A DNA stretch of 64,000 bases from Cryomorphaceae bacterium BACL29 MAG-121220-bin8 (GTDB lineage Bacteria > Bacteroidota > Bacteroidia > Flavobacteriales > Flavobacteriaceae): the NCBI GenBank assembly GCA_905182765.1, contig CAJJCV010000009.1, positions 1 to 64,000 on the forward strand, given 5' to 3'. Numbering within the stretch: position 1 is the first letter of the stretch; every line of letters begins with the position of its first letter. A model generated the notes under the pieces. That model was given only the letters and a program-made list of their open reading frames with translations, was not told the origin of the DNA and made no database searches. Position numbers and translations under genes: made by a program. Positions 37,113 to 46,367 of this stretch are shown piece after piece.

Positions 37113-38006
37113 TTATCTAACACTATTCCATTTATTAGAAAAGAATGGAGAAAGATAATTTAAATCTGAAATAATGGAGGAAACATCAAAAAAAGATCCT
37201 CCAGAGTAAATGTCTTTAATTTCGTCTGATTTAGAATCAAAAATTATTTTAACAAGTATTGAGTTAGGATTTCTCTTTTGTAAAGGTTTTAAAGATGATA
37301 TGGAAGATGCAATATTTTTCTTAGCAGTTAAGATATCCGAATACATTAAATCTAAACCATTAACATGATAATTATAGAAAAATTCAGAAAATTCAATAGA
37401 ATCTTTCGAAGTTAAATATTCAATTAGCCAAAACTTATTTAATTTTCCACCATTATGAGAAGAATTCCATCCTGAAATATTATTTTGATTAGCATAATTT
37501 GAAATTGTTTTTGAAATATTATAAAAATTATTTCCAGAATTTAAAATATAGGAATCGCGATCTAATCCAATTATAATATTTAAATAAAAAGCCAATAATG
37601 AAGATAATTTTGATTCAAATTGATTTTCATTGAAAACTATTGGTTCATATTCAATATATTCAAATTGAAAGTTTTTTTCTAAAAAAGTAAAAATAGGTGT
37701 TGAGTATGAGGAATTCAAAACGGGTCTAGATGCTTGGAACTCAATATTGGCAACGTAATTATTATTTGAATAACTTTTTATAGAAAACAGAACGTTTAAA
37801 TTAATTTTTTCAAATTCAGAATAATTATCATTTGACCAACTAGCATTATTAATAAAATTTGAAATAGAATTTTGTAAATTCAAAAATACAGAGTTATTGG
37901 TCTGATTTACAGATTCTGAGTTTACGATAATCTTACCATTAATTTCTTGAGAAAAAGAAAAATTAATGAATAAAATATTAATTAAAACTAAACTAATTCT
38001 TTTCAT
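37113..38006 (-). CDS. DUF4835 family exported protein
   Basis: A 297-aa protein starting at the ATG at 38004-38006 (MKRISLVLINILF); the track begins at a spurious TTG. A signal peptide ends near FSFSQ (about residue 20). The mature part shows FLNLQNSISNFINNASWSND and PIFTFLEKNFQFEYIEYEPI, the arrangement of the DUF4835 family conserved beside coaBC in Bacteroidota. No catalytic motif is evident; function unknown. It overlaps coaBC by 14 nt. Confidence 0.85.
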   Translation of the reverse strand: MKRISLVLINILFINFSFSQEINGKIIVNSESVNQTNNSVFLNLQNSISNFINNASWSNDNYSEFEKINLNVLFSIKSYSNNNYVANIEFQASRPVLNSSYSTPIFTFLEKNFQFEYIEYEPIVFNENQFESKLSSLLAFYLNIIIGLDRDSYILNSGNNFYNISKTISNYANQNNISGWNSSHNGGKLNKFWLIEYLTSKDSIEFSEFFYNYHVNGLDLMYSDILTAKKNIASSISSLKPLQKRNPNSILVKIIFDSKSDEIKDIYSGGSFFDVSSIISDLNYLSPFFSNKWNSVR

Positions 38007-39216
38007 AAAAACCATCAATTAACTCGTTAAATATATCAATTGACACATCAATTTTAGATTTTAAATCGAATTTTTTCACTAACCCATTTTTATTTATGAA
38101 GGTAACTTTATTAGTGTCATGTCCAAACCCAGCACCTTTATCATTAAGAGAATTTAAAACAATAGCATCTAAATTTTTATTTTTAATTTTAATTAAAGCA
38201 TTTTGAGTTTCATTATCTGTTTCAAGAGCAAAACCTACAAGAATTTGTTTTTCAGTTTTATTTTCACCTAAATATTTTAAAATATCAATATTCTGAATTA
38301 AATCAATTGATAGTAAACTATTGTTATGTTTCTTTATTTTTTTTATAGATCGGCTCTTTGGTTTAAAGTCTGAGACTGCAGCAGAAAGAATAGAAATATC
38401 AGAAAATTTAAAGTATTTTTTTGTCTCTAAAAACATTTCGTCAGCAGTAACAACATTTACTACTGAAATATTCTTATCTATTAAATTCAAACTAGTTGGT
38501 CCGGTAATTAGTGTTACTTCTGCACCTAAACTAGCTGCAGTTTTAGCTAAAGAGAAACCCATTTTACCTGATGAAAAATTACCAATGAATCTAACCGCAT
38601 CTATGGGTTCATAAGTTGGACCTGCGGTAATTAATATTTTTTTATTATTTAACTTTAATTCTTCTTTAATATTGTTTATTATAAAATCTACAATCTCTTC
38701 AGGTTCTTTCATCCTACCTTCTCCCTCAAGACCACTTGCTAAAAAACCTGAACCTACAGGGATATGAATTTTTCCATGACTAATTAACTTTTTAATATTT
38801 TCTTGATTAGCCAGATTTTTATGCATATCCAAATCCATAGCTGGAGCAAAATACACTGGACATTTTGAAGATAAATATGTGGCTAGAAGTAAATTATCAG
38901 CTCTAGCTGAAGCCATTTTAGATAATGTATTTGATGTAGCTGGAGCAATTAAAAAAACGTCTGCCCATAAAGCTAATTCAACATGATTATTCCAAAGTTT
39001 ATTTTTGTCATTTTTATCAAAAAATTCTGAAAGAACTGGTTTGTTTGATAAAGTAGAGAGAGTAAGCGGAGTAACAAAATCTTTAGAGCTAGATGTCATC
39101 AAAACTTGGACATTAGCTCCTTGTTTTTTAAAAAGTCTGACTAAATAAGTTGATTTATAAGCAGCAATACCTCCAGTAACTCCAAGCAAGATATTTTTAC
39201 CACTTAGAATAGACAT
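37993..39216 (-). CDS. coaBC: bifunctional phosphopantothenoylcysteine decarboxylase/phosphopantothenate-cysteine ligase
   Basis: A 407-aa fusion for two middle steps of CoA synthesis. The N-terminal flavoprotein decarboxylase half carries LLGVTGGIAAYKS and FAPAMDLDMH; the C-terminal ligase half begins near residue 195 with KKILITAGPTYEPIDAVRFIGNFSSGKMG. Length is typical. rpoZ lies 2 nt upstream and DUF4835 overlaps downstream. panB of the same pathway is also in the window but in a different unit. Confidence 0.97.
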   Translation of the reverse strand: MSILSGKNILLGVTGGIAAYKSTYLVRLFKKQGANVQVLMTSSSKDFVTPLTLSTLSNKPVLSEFFDKNDKNKLWNNHVELALWADVFLIAPATSNTLSKMASARADNLLLATYLSSKCPVYFAPAMDLDMHKNLANQENIKKLISHGKIHIPVGSGFLASGLEGEGRMKEPEEIVDFIINNIKEELKLNNKKILITAGPTYEPIDAVRFIGNFSSGKMGFSLAKTAASLGAEVTLITGPTSLNLIDKNISVVNVVTADEMFLETKKYFKFSDISILSAAVSDFKPKSRSIKKIKKHNNSLLSIDLIQNIDILKYLGENKTEKQILVGFALETDNETQNALIKIKNKNLDAIVLNSLNDKGAGFGHDTNKVTFINKNGLVKKFDLKSKIDVSIDIFNELIDGFYEKN

Positions 39217-39218
39217 TT

Positions 39219-39542
39219 CTATTCTTTAATTTCAGTATTTCTAAAATATATTTTTTCATTTAACCAATTTTCAACAGCCATAGCGTGAGCTTTAGGGAGT
39301 TTCTCGTAGAATTTAGAAACCTCAATTTGCTCTTTGTTTTCAAAAATCTCATCCAAACTTTCAGTTGGACTAGCAAACTCTTCTAATTTATCTAATAATT
39401 CTTTTTTAATAGATTCGTTTATTTGAATGGTTCTTTTAGAAATAATTGAAATAGCTTCGTATATATTATCTGTTTTAGCTTCGATAATGTTTCTGTCGTA
39501 AGTGATAGTTTCTAGTGGTGCATCAGTTTTTTTAAAATCCAT
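39219..39542 (-). CDS. rpoZ: RNA polymerase omega subunit (Bacteroidota type)
   Basis: A 107-aa small subunit that assists assembly of RNA polymerase. The block YDRNIIEAKTDNIYEAISIISKRTIQI (starting near residue 15) corresponds to the conserved omega core; the C-terminal tail KLPKAHAMAVENWL is usual for the phylum. It is placed between bamD and coaBC, its normal position in Flavobacteriia. Sequence identity to classical omega is low, so context adds much of the confidence. Confidence 0.88.
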   Translation of the reverse strand: MDFKKTDAPLETITYDRNIIEAKTDNIYEAISIISKRTIQINESIKKELLDKLEEFASPTESLDEIFENKEQIEVSKFYEKLPKAHAMAVENWLNEKIYFRNTEIKE

Positions 39543-39553
39543 GTTTTTTGTTT

Positions 39554-40369
39554 TTACTGTACTGTACTGTTTTTTGCAAATGTAGTAATTTCTTCGTCTA
39601 TAGTCTCAATCATTTTATTTGATTTTTCTATATATTTTGTTTCCGGATAAGTAACCATTAATTCCTTATGAATTTTTCTAGCCTGTTCAAATCTTTCAAT
39701 TTTTTTTGAATCAATACTATTTACAGCTAATTCAAAAGAAGAATCAAGTAAATAAAACAATGCATCTTCTCTGTAAGGGGTTCCTGGGTAATCTGAAATA
39801 AAATCATCTAAAACAATTATTGCAGACTTATAGTCTCTAATTGTATTAAATTGTTTAGCAATTTCAAAAGCTTTATATTCTAGTTTTATTCTTAACTCTT
39901 GAACTAAATCATTTGCATCGGACATTTTTTCAGAACTTGGATAAGTATTTATAAATTCTTGAAGCTTTTCAATTGCAGTAAGAGTTTCTTTTTGATCTAA
40001 GCTAAAAACAGGAGAAGTTTTATAGTATGAATAAGCACCTAAATAAGCTGCCTCATCTACTTTTTGACTCAATGGATATGCCTTTATAAAGCTTTCAAAC
40101 TGATAACCAGCATCAATATACTTTTTTGTATTTAGGAGTGAATTTGCATAGAAAAAAGTAACTCTTTCAGCTTGAGGCTTTCCTCTATATTGTGATTGTA
40201 TTTGCTCAAATAGTCTAGAGGCTCTTCTAAATTCTTGATTGTCGTAATATTTTTCGGCAACTTCATACTTTAATTTAATGTCTTCACTTTTTAAAATTCT
40301 TTGAAACTCATTACAAGAAGTCAGGAATATTAAACAAAAAATAATTGGTAGTTTATTTTTTAAATGCAT
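39554..40369 (-). CDS. bamD: outer membrane protein assembly factor BamD
   Basis: A 271-aa lipoprotein of the BAM complex that inserts beta-barrel proteins. Signal peptide with lipobox cysteine at residue 19 (FLTSC), then TPR-like repeats such as YYDNQEFRRASRLFEQIQ, LLNTKKYIDAGYQFESFIKAYP and FINTYPSSEKMSDA. Length and repeat pattern match Bacteroidota BamD. The gene ends in a pentanucleotide repeat (39555-39570) that also makes its stop codon. It lies between dapA and rpoZ. Confidence 0.9.
   Translation of the reverse strand: MHLKNKLPIIFCLIFLTSCNEFQRILKSEDIKLKYEVAEKYYDNQEFRRASRLFEQIQSQYRGKPQAERVTFFYANSLLNTKKYIDAGYQFESFIKAYPLSQKVDEAAYLGAYSYYKTSPVFSLDQKETLTAIEKLQEFINTYPSSEKMSDANDLVQELRIKLEYKAFEIAKQFNTIRDYKSAIIVLDDFISDYPGTPYREDALFYLLDSSFELAVNSIDSKKIERFEQARKIHKELMVTYPETKYIEKSNKMIETIDEEITTFAKNSTVQ
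39555..39570. repeat. TACTG pentanucleotide tandem repeat at the bamD 3' end
   Basis: Three copies of TACTG plus T overlap the last codons and stop codon of bamD (minus strand AGT ACA GTA CAG TAA). A one-unit length change would alter the C-terminal residues. Confidence 0.6.
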
Positions 40370-40400
40370 TTGGCAAATTTAGTATTTTTTTCTAAACGAT

Positions 40401-41297
40401 TTAATAATCTTTTTTTATTTTGGAAATTGAATTTTGAATTTTAGTTTTTAATTGATTTGACACTGGAATCAATGGAAGTCTTAAATTATTTTGACATAAA
40501 TTTAAAAATGACAAAGCAGCTTTAACGCCAGATGGATTACCTTCTTCAAATAAGAAATCTAGTAATGGCTTTATAATTTTGAATTTTGATACACATTCTG
40601 ACACATTTTTTTCAAAAGACATACGAATTATTTCAGAAAACTCATTAGGAATACAACCAGCTACCACGGAAATCACTCCATCACCACCCATTAAAACACT
40701 CTGATAAGCAGTATCATCATCACCAGAAATAATTAAAAAATCATCTGGGCTATTTGTAATTAATTCTTTTACTTGATTTAAGTCACCAGATGCTTCTTTG
40801 ATACCTATTATATTTTTAAACTCATTAGCTAACTTAATTGTTATTTCAGGAAGCATATTACAACCTGTTCTAGATGGAACATTATATAAAATTATCGGTA
40901 ATGTAGACGATTTAGCTAATAAAGAAAAATGATTGTATAAGCCATTCATAGTCGGTTTATTATAATAGGGCGTGACAGAAAGAATAGCAGAATAACCAGT
41001 GAAATCAGTTTTTTTTAAATTTTTTAATAGATAATTTGTGTCATTTGAACCAAATCCTAAAACTAATGGAATACGATTATTATTGGCCTTTACAAAGGCT
41101 TGACGAGAAATCATTTTTTCATCATCAGACATTGTAGAACTTTCACCTGTTGTTCCTTGAACAACAATATATTTTATTCCATTGTTTATCAGAAAATCAA
41201 CAATATTTTTAATCGCATCAAAATCTATGGAAAGATCATTTTTAAAAGGGGTCACAACAGCGACACCCGTACCTTTAAGTTTTTTTATTAAACTCAT
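40401..41297 (-). CDS. dapA: 4-hydroxy-tetrahydrodipicolinate synthase
   Basis: A 298-aa aldolase-type TIM barrel that starts lysine and diaminopimelate synthesis by condensing pyruvate with aspartate semialdehyde. GTTGESSTM near 48-56, catalytic Tyr138 in YNVPSRTG and Schiff-base Lys167 in GIKEASGD are all visible. Length standard. Its start overlaps the DUF6913 stop by 1 nt. dapF, a later step, is at 52384. Confidence 0.97.
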   Translation of the reverse strand: MSLIKKLKGTGVAVVTPFKNDLSIDFDAIKNIVDFLINNGIKYIVVQGTTGESSTMSDDEKMISRQAFVKANNNRIPLVLGFGSNDTNYLLKNLKKTDFTGYSAILSVTPYYNKPTMNGLYNHFSLLAKSSTLPIILYNVPSRTGCNMLPEITIKLANEFKNIIGIKEASGDLNQVKELITNSPDDFLIISGDDDTAYQSVLMGGDGVISVVAGCIPNEFSEIIRMSFEKNVSECVSKFKIIKPLLDFLFEEGNPSGVKAALSFLNLCQNNLRLPLIPVSNQLKTKIQNSISKIKKDY

Positions 41298-41812
41298 TAT
41301 CTAATTAGTTTTAAATATTTAATTAATTCAGAATCAAATTCTTTAAATTTTTTCATTTTGTCTGAAAAAATTAAATCATTTAATCTGGAATCAACTGAGT
41401 TAAAACCTACTCTAAACTTAGCATTAACTTTTGAAGACAATAAAGTTAAAACATCACTAGATTTAAAAAAATTAATTAATAGATCATAATCATAGGAAAT
41501 AAACTCTAAAGAATCTTTTCCTGTTAAATTTCCAGTATATGAAATTGATTTAGGAGTAATATTCATATTTGAAAAAATATTAAAGCCATTATCATTTTCT
41601 TGGAAAGTAATCAATTTTAAATCTTTTTCTTTCAAACCTATTTTATAAACTAACTTAATAAAGTTATTAACCTCAACAGGAAACATAGGATCAATTATAC
41701 ACCCTATTGTTTTAATTGGATTTGGTTTTATTCTAATCTGATTGTTTAAAAGTTCTAGTGACTTATTTATCTTTTTTTTAACAAGATTTTCATGTAGTGA
41801 TTTAAATATCAT
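41297..41812 (-). CDS. DUF6913-type conserved flavobacterial protein
   Basis: A 171-aa protein without signal peptide or membrane segment. Recognisable features are an N-terminal basic helix (LVKKKINKSL), the strand FISYDYDLLINFF and a C-terminal AKFRVGFNSVDSRLNDLI, which fit from memory the DUF6913 family seen beside dapA in Flavobacteriia. Function unknown. It heads the minus-strand block and its TAA overlaps the dapA start (TAATG). A TAATTTAG box upstream could be its -7 element. Confidence 0.65.
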   Translation of the reverse strand: MIFKSLHENLVKKKINKSLELLNNQIRIKPNPIKTIGCIIDPMFPVEVNNFIKLVYKIGLKEKDLKLITFQENDNGFNIFSNMNITPKSISYTGNLTGKDSLEFISYDYDLLINFFKSSDVLTLLSSKVNAKFRVGFNSVDSRLNDLIFSDKMKKFKEFDSELIKYLKLIR

Positions 41813-41874
41813 ATCTTTAAAGTACTGCTAAATTACATATTTAAGAATTGATTACTATTTTTTATAATAAAAAA

Positions 41875-42624
41875 ATGAAATTGAAACTAATTGTTTTAAT
41901 TATAACTTTATTAAGCTTTTCTTGTACAAATACAAGCTATAATATTTCTAATATTTCTTTTGAAGACAATATAAAAATTAAAGATTCAATTATAGATTTA
42001 GAAATAGAATTAATCATAAAACCTTATAGAAATAAAATTAAAAAATTAAAAAAAGTTATTGGATCTAGTAAGGAATCATATAGTATTCGTGATGGTAAAT
42101 TAGAATCTACACTTGGTAATTTAATTGCTGATATTCTTTATGAAGAATGCAATCCTAAGTTCAAAGAAATTACATCAAAAAATATAGATTTTGCATTATT
42201 TAATTATGGAGGAGTTAGGGGAACATTAAATAAAGGAGATATAACTCAACATGATTTATTTACTATAATGCCATGGAAGAATTTAGCAACAGTAGTTAAA
42301 ATTAAAGGTGAAAAGGTTGTTGATTTAATCAATTATTTTAATAATGAAAACCTCGCACACCCCAGTTCTAAAATAGAAATAGAATTTTTTAATAAAAAAG
42401 TTAAAAAAATCCTTATTAATAAAAAAGAATTTGAAAGTGATAAAGACTATTATGTACTAACATCAAACTTCTTACAAGAAGGTGGAGATAAAATGAATTT
42501 TTTTAAAGATCCCTTAGAATTATATAATCTTAATTTAAATCTAAGAGAATTATTAATCAAATCAATGACAAATAAGAAATTAGTTGAAAGCAAATTAGAT
42601 AACAGAATTTTTAGATCAAAATGA
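41875..42624 (+). CDS. 5'-nucleotidase C-terminal domain lipoprotein
   Basis: A 249-aa protein starting at the ATG at 41875 (MKLKLIVLIITLLSFSC), whose lipobox cysteine is residue 17. The mature part matches the substrate-binding C-terminal domain of 5'-nucleotidases: SKESYSIRDGKLESTLGNLIAD, FALFNYGGVRGTLNKGDIT, and the late LTSNFLQEGGD. In many bacteria this domain is fused behind the metallophosphatase domain; here it is encoded separately and upstream, with its TGA overlapping the ATG of the phosphatase gene (ATGA). The two products probably work together on extracytoplasmic nucleotides. Confidence 0.88.
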   Translation: MKLKLIVLIITLLSFSCTNTSYNISNISFEDNIKIKDSIIDLEIELIIKPYRNKIKKLKKVIGSSKESYSIRDGKLESTLGNLIADILYEECNPKFKEITSKNIDFALFNYGGVRGTLNKGDITQHDLFTIMPWKNLATVVKIKGEKVVDLINYFNNENLAHPSSKIEIEFFNKKVKKILINKKEFESDKDYYVLTSNFLQEGGDKMNFFKDPLELYNLNLNLRELLIKSMTNKKLVESKLDNRIFRSK

Positions 42625-43535
42625 AGAGAAGACACTTTTTAAAACATGTAAAATCCACCACAATTTTTGGATTAACTCTTCCTCTAATACCCTTAAATAG
42701 TAATTATAATAACGATATAAAAAAAATTACAATTTTACACACTAATGATGTTCATAGTCACATCGATCCATTTCCAAATAATGACCCAATAAATCCTAAT
42801 AGTGGAGGCGTAATAGCTAGGTCAAATCTCATAAATTCAATTAAAAATGATAATCCTAATACTTTAATACTTGATGCAGGAGATGTTTTTCAAGGCACTC
42901 CTTATTTTAATTTCTTTGAAGGTGAAGTTGAATTAAAATTAATGAGTAAAATGGGCTATAATGCATCTACATTAGGAAATCATGAATTTGACAATGGAAT
43001 TGAAAAGCTATCTAAATCATTAAAACATGCTGATTTTTCATTTATAAATTCAAATTATAGTTTTAAGAATACTGCACTTGAAAATAAAATTAAAAAATAT
43101 CAAGTTTTTAATGTTGATGGTATAAAAATTGGAGTTTTTGGACTTGGTATAGAATTAAATGGATTAGTTGAAAAAAAATTATATAATGGAGTAAAGTATT
43201 TAGATCCTGTTGAAATTTCAAAAGACATTACTAATGAATTAAAATTTAATCAAAATTGTGATTTAATTATATGCCTTTCACATTTAGGTTTTTCATATTC
43301 AAAAGATGAAAATTTAATGTGTGATTTAATATTAGCTAAAAAAACTAGAAATATCGATTTAATCATTGGAGGACATACACATACGTTTTTAGAAAAACCA
43401 ATAGAGATTAAAAATTTGGATAATAAAAATGTTTTGATCAACCAAGTTGGATGTTTTGGAATAAATCTAGGAAAAATTGATTTCTATTTTTCAAATGATT
43501 CAGGAATACAAAAATCAGAAAACATCAAGGTTTAA
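42621..43535 (+). CDS. metallophosphatase domain of 5'-nucleotidase, Tat-type signal
   Basis: A 304-aa calcineurin-like phosphoesterase. The N-terminus MKRRHFLKHVKSTTIFG has a twin-arginine, suggesting Tat export. Metal-binding motifs run in order: ILHTNDVHSHIDPF (about residues 37-50), LILDAGDVFQGTPYF, TLGNHEFDNG, CLSHLGFSYS and IIGGHTHTFL. This is a full metal centre for 5'-nucleotide or related phosphate ester hydrolysis. The C-terminal nucleotide-binding domain is missing, supplied by the preceding gene. Its 3' end overlaps convergent ligA by 11 nt. Confidence 0.92.
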   Translation: MKRRHFLKHVKSTTIFGLTLPLIPLNSNYNNDIKKITILHTNDVHSHIDPFPNNDPINPNSGGVIARSNLINSIKNDNPNTLILDAGDVFQGTPYFNFFEGEVELKLMSKMGYNASTLGNHEFDNGIEKLSKSLKHADFSFINSNYSFKNTALENKIKKYQVFNVDGIKIGVFGLGIELNGLVEKKLYNGVKYLDPVEISKDITNELKFNQNCDLIICLSHLGFSYSKDENLMCDLILAKKTRNIDLIIGGHTHTFLEKPIEIKNLDNKNVLINQVGCFGINLGKIDFYFSNDSGIQKSENIKV

Positions 43536-45528
43536 AAATTAGAAGTTTATTGAAATCCTGTTCCGAAATTATGTCGACCCCCAAATCTTCAGCTTTTTTT
43601 AATTTACTTGGGCCCATTTTATCACCAGCTAATAAATAATTTGTTTTGGAACTAACAGAACTAAGATTTTTTCCGCCATTTATTTCAATTAAATTTTTCA
43701 ACTGATCTCTTGAATAACCTTCAAAAACTCCTGAAACTACAAAAGTTTTATCATTGAAAACATTAGTGACATTGGTTTTAATTTCGGAATGAAACTGCAA
43801 TCCGACTGTTTTAAGTTTTTCAATATTAATAATATTTTTTTCATTCTTAAAAAAATTAACTACACTTTTTGAAATTCTTTCTCCGATTTCATCAACCAAA
43901 AGTAATTCGTCATAAGTTTGAGAAATTAAATTATCAATGGATTCAAATTTTTTTGCAAGATTTTTAGATACAGTCTGACCAACATGTCTAATACCTAATG
44001 CAAATAAAACTCTTTCAAAAGGTACTTTTTTAGATTCATTTAGTCCTTTAAAAACATTCTCTACTGATTTTTCAGCCATTCTTTCTAAACTGAGTAAATC
44101 CTCTTTTTTTAATGTATACAAATCAGCATAATTTGTTATTAATTTGTTTTGAAACATTAATTGAATAGTCTCATTACCTATTCCGTTAATATCCATTGCT
44201 TTTCTTGATATAAAATGTTGTATTCTTCCAGTAAGCTGAGGAGGACATGAATTAAAATTTAAACAATAATGATGTGCTTCTGATTCGTTTTTAGATAAAT
44301 CAGCTTGACAAGAAGGACATTTGTTTATAAATAAAATTCGATTTGAATCAAGATTTCTTTCATCAAGTTGAACATCGACAATTTTCGGAATAATCTCTCC
44401 TCCTTTTTCAATTAGAACATGATCATTTAAATGTAAATCAAGTTTATTTATTTGATCCTCATTATGAAGAGAAGCTCTCTTTACTATTGTACCCCCTAAT
44501 AAAACTGGATTTAAATTTGCAACAGGTGTTATAGCACCTGTTCTTCCAACTTGATAACTTACAGATAATAACACAGTTGATACTTGAAGTGTTTTAAATT
44601 TATATGCTATTGACCATCTTGGGTACTTTGAAGTGAATCCTAATATTTTTTGATAATCGATTTGATTGACTTTAATAACTATTCCATCAATTTCAAAATC
44701 TAAATTATTTCTTTTATGATCCCAATCATTAATAAAATCAAAAACCTCATCAATAGTATTACAAAGCTTATATGAATCAGAAACATTAAAACCCCATTTT
44801 GAGGATGAAATCAAATTATCATATTGAGTTTTAGATTCATCGAATTCCGAAACTACTTGATATAAAAAACATTTCAATGGTCTTCTAGCTACTTCAGCAC
44901 TGTCTTGCAACTTTAAACTTCCTGAAGCAGTATTTCTAGGATTCATATAAGGCTCTAAACCATTATTAGTTCTATCAATATTCATTTTATTAAAGTCATT
45001 AAGTTCAATAAATATTTCTCCTCTAATTTGAAATTTTGAGGGGTAATCCCCATTTAGCTTTAATGGAATTGTTTTAATAGTTTTAATATTCTCAGTCACA
45101 TCATCACCTTGAACACCATCTCCCCTTGTTACTGCTCTAACTAAAACACCATTTTCATAAGTTAGATTTATTGAAACGCCATCAAACTTAAGTTCACACA
45201 AAAAATTTAAATCATTATCAGGGATTTTCTTTAATATTCTAGAATAAAAACTATCTAAATCTTTTTTAGAATAAGAATTATCTAAGGAATACATCGGATA
45301 ATCATGCTTGATATTATTAAAGTTTTTAGAAACCTTTCCACCTACTCTTTGAGAAGGGGAATTAATATCAAAAAATTGTGGAAATTTTGATTCAAGATCA
45401 GTTAATTTTTTTAACATTAAATCAAATTCATAGTCACTTATTATTGGAGCATCTTTTACATAATAAAGGTGAGTATGCATGTGTATTTCATCTCTTAAAT
45501 TTTCTAATATTTTTTGATTTAAACTCAT
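43525..45528 (-). CDS. ligA: NAD-dependent DNA ligase
   Basis: A 667-aa replicative ligase. The N-terminal Ia domain contains HTHLYYVKDAPIISDYEFD, the adenylation site is Lys114 in ELKFDGVS, the OB domain is followed by a zinc finger with CPSC and later cysteines, helix-hairpin-helix repeats, and a C-terminal BRCT domain (FVVSGVFEGYSRDQLK). The complete domain set matches LigA. It overlaps prmC at the start codon (ATGA) and the convergent phosphatase gene at its stop. Confidence 0.97.
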   Translation of the reverse strand: MSLNQKILENLRDEIHMHTHLYYVKDAPIISDYEFDLMLKKLTDLESKFPQFFDINSPSQRVGGKVSKNFNNIKHDYPMYSLDNSYSKKDLDSFYSRILKKIPDNDLNFLCELKFDGVSINLTYENGVLVRAVTRGDGVQGDDVTENIKTIKTIPLKLNGDYPSKFQIRGEIFIELNDFNKMNIDRTNNGLEPYMNPRNTASGSLKLQDSAEVARRPLKCFLYQVVSEFDESKTQYDNLISSSKWGFNVSDSYKLCNTIDEVFDFINDWDHKRNNLDFEIDGIVIKVNQIDYQKILGFTSKYPRWSIAYKFKTLQVSTVLLSVSYQVGRTGAITPVANLNPVLLGGTIVKRASLHNEDQINKLDLHLNDHVLIEKGGEIIPKIVDVQLDERNLDSNRILFINKCPSCQADLSKNESEAHHYCLNFNSCPPQLTGRIQHFISRKAMDINGIGNETIQLMFQNKLITNYADLYTLKKEDLLSLERMAEKSVENVFKGLNESKKVPFERVLFALGIRHVGQTVSKNLAKKFESIDNLISQTYDELLLVDEIGERISKSVVNFFKNEKNIINIEKLKTVGLQFHSEIKTNVTNVFNDKTFVVSGVFEGYSRDQLKNLIEINGGKNLSSVSSKTNYLLAGDKMGPSKLKKAEDLGVDIISEQDFNKLLIFKP

Positions 45529-46367
45529 TTCTTAATTCCCTTAATCATTCTGTTTTTTAGTCTAAAATCCTTTTTAAGTTGAATATCGTAAAATCCGTTA
45601 TCTTTTAAAAGTTTTAAAACTTCTTTAGAAAAATTTTCATTTATTTCAAGATATAAAAAACCATTTGATTTTAAATTAAAAATTGCAAATTCCAATATCT
45701 TTTTATAAAAATATAAAGGATCATTATCTTCAACAAAAAGAGCACTGTGTGGTTCAAATGATTTTACATTATTAGATATTAATTTTTTTTCGCTATTAGT
45801 TATATATGGTGGATTTGAAACCAACACATCAAACTTATCATTTAAAAATTTGGGTTTAGTTATATCGGAAACTTCAAACAATACTTTGACATTGTTTAAA
45901 ATTGCATTTTGATTAGCAATTTTTATAATATCATCATTAAAGTCCCAACCTGATACGTTACAATTATTTAAGTTTTTCGACAAACTAATAGCAATACATC
46001 CACTTCCCGTACCAATATCTAATATATTTTTATTTACATGCGTATCATTAATAATCCAATTAACCAACTCTTCTGTTTCAGGTCTTGGAATTAGTACATT
46101 ATTATTCAATTTGAAAACTAAGTCCATGAAATTAGTTTCTCCAATTATGTATTGAATTGGCATATCATTCATTAATAAATCAATTGAATTTATAAGTTTT
46201 CGCTCTTGAATTTTAGAAATATTAAAATTTGAATTCAAAATATAATTCATTCTACTAAAATTGCAGTAATGCTCAATTAACCAGAAAAAAAACTCATCAA
46301 GTTCATTAGTTTCAATTTTTGAACTTAATTTACTTTTAAATAAATTATTAAAGTCTAATAATGTCAT
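45525..46367 (-). CDS. prmC: peptide chain release factor N5-glutamine methyltransferase
   Basis: A 280-aa SAM-dependent methyltransferase that methylates the GGQ glutamine of RF1 and RF2. The start is placed at the ATG at 46365-46367 (MTLLDFNNLF), the point where the GNAT stop ends; the longer track version adds 12 residues. Class I motif LDIGTGSGCIAISL and catalytic NPPY (LVSNPPYIT) are present, with PRPETEELV before them. It ends in TGA overlapping ligA. Its substrate RF2 is encoded at 3518. Confidence 0.94.
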   Translation of the reverse strand: MTLLDFNNLFKSKLSSKIETNELDEFFFWLIEHYCNFSRMNYILNSNFNISKIQERKLINSIDLLMNDMPIQYIIGETNFMDLVFKLNNNVLIPRPETEELVNWIINDTHVNKNILDIGTGSGCIAISLSKNLNNCNVSGWDFNDDIIKIANQNAILNNVKVLFEVSDITKPKFLNDKFDVLVSNPPYITNSEKKLISNNVKSFEPHSALFVEDNDPLYFYKKILEFAIFNLKSNGFLYLEINENFSKEVLKLLKDNGFYDIQLKKDFRLKNRMIKGIKK

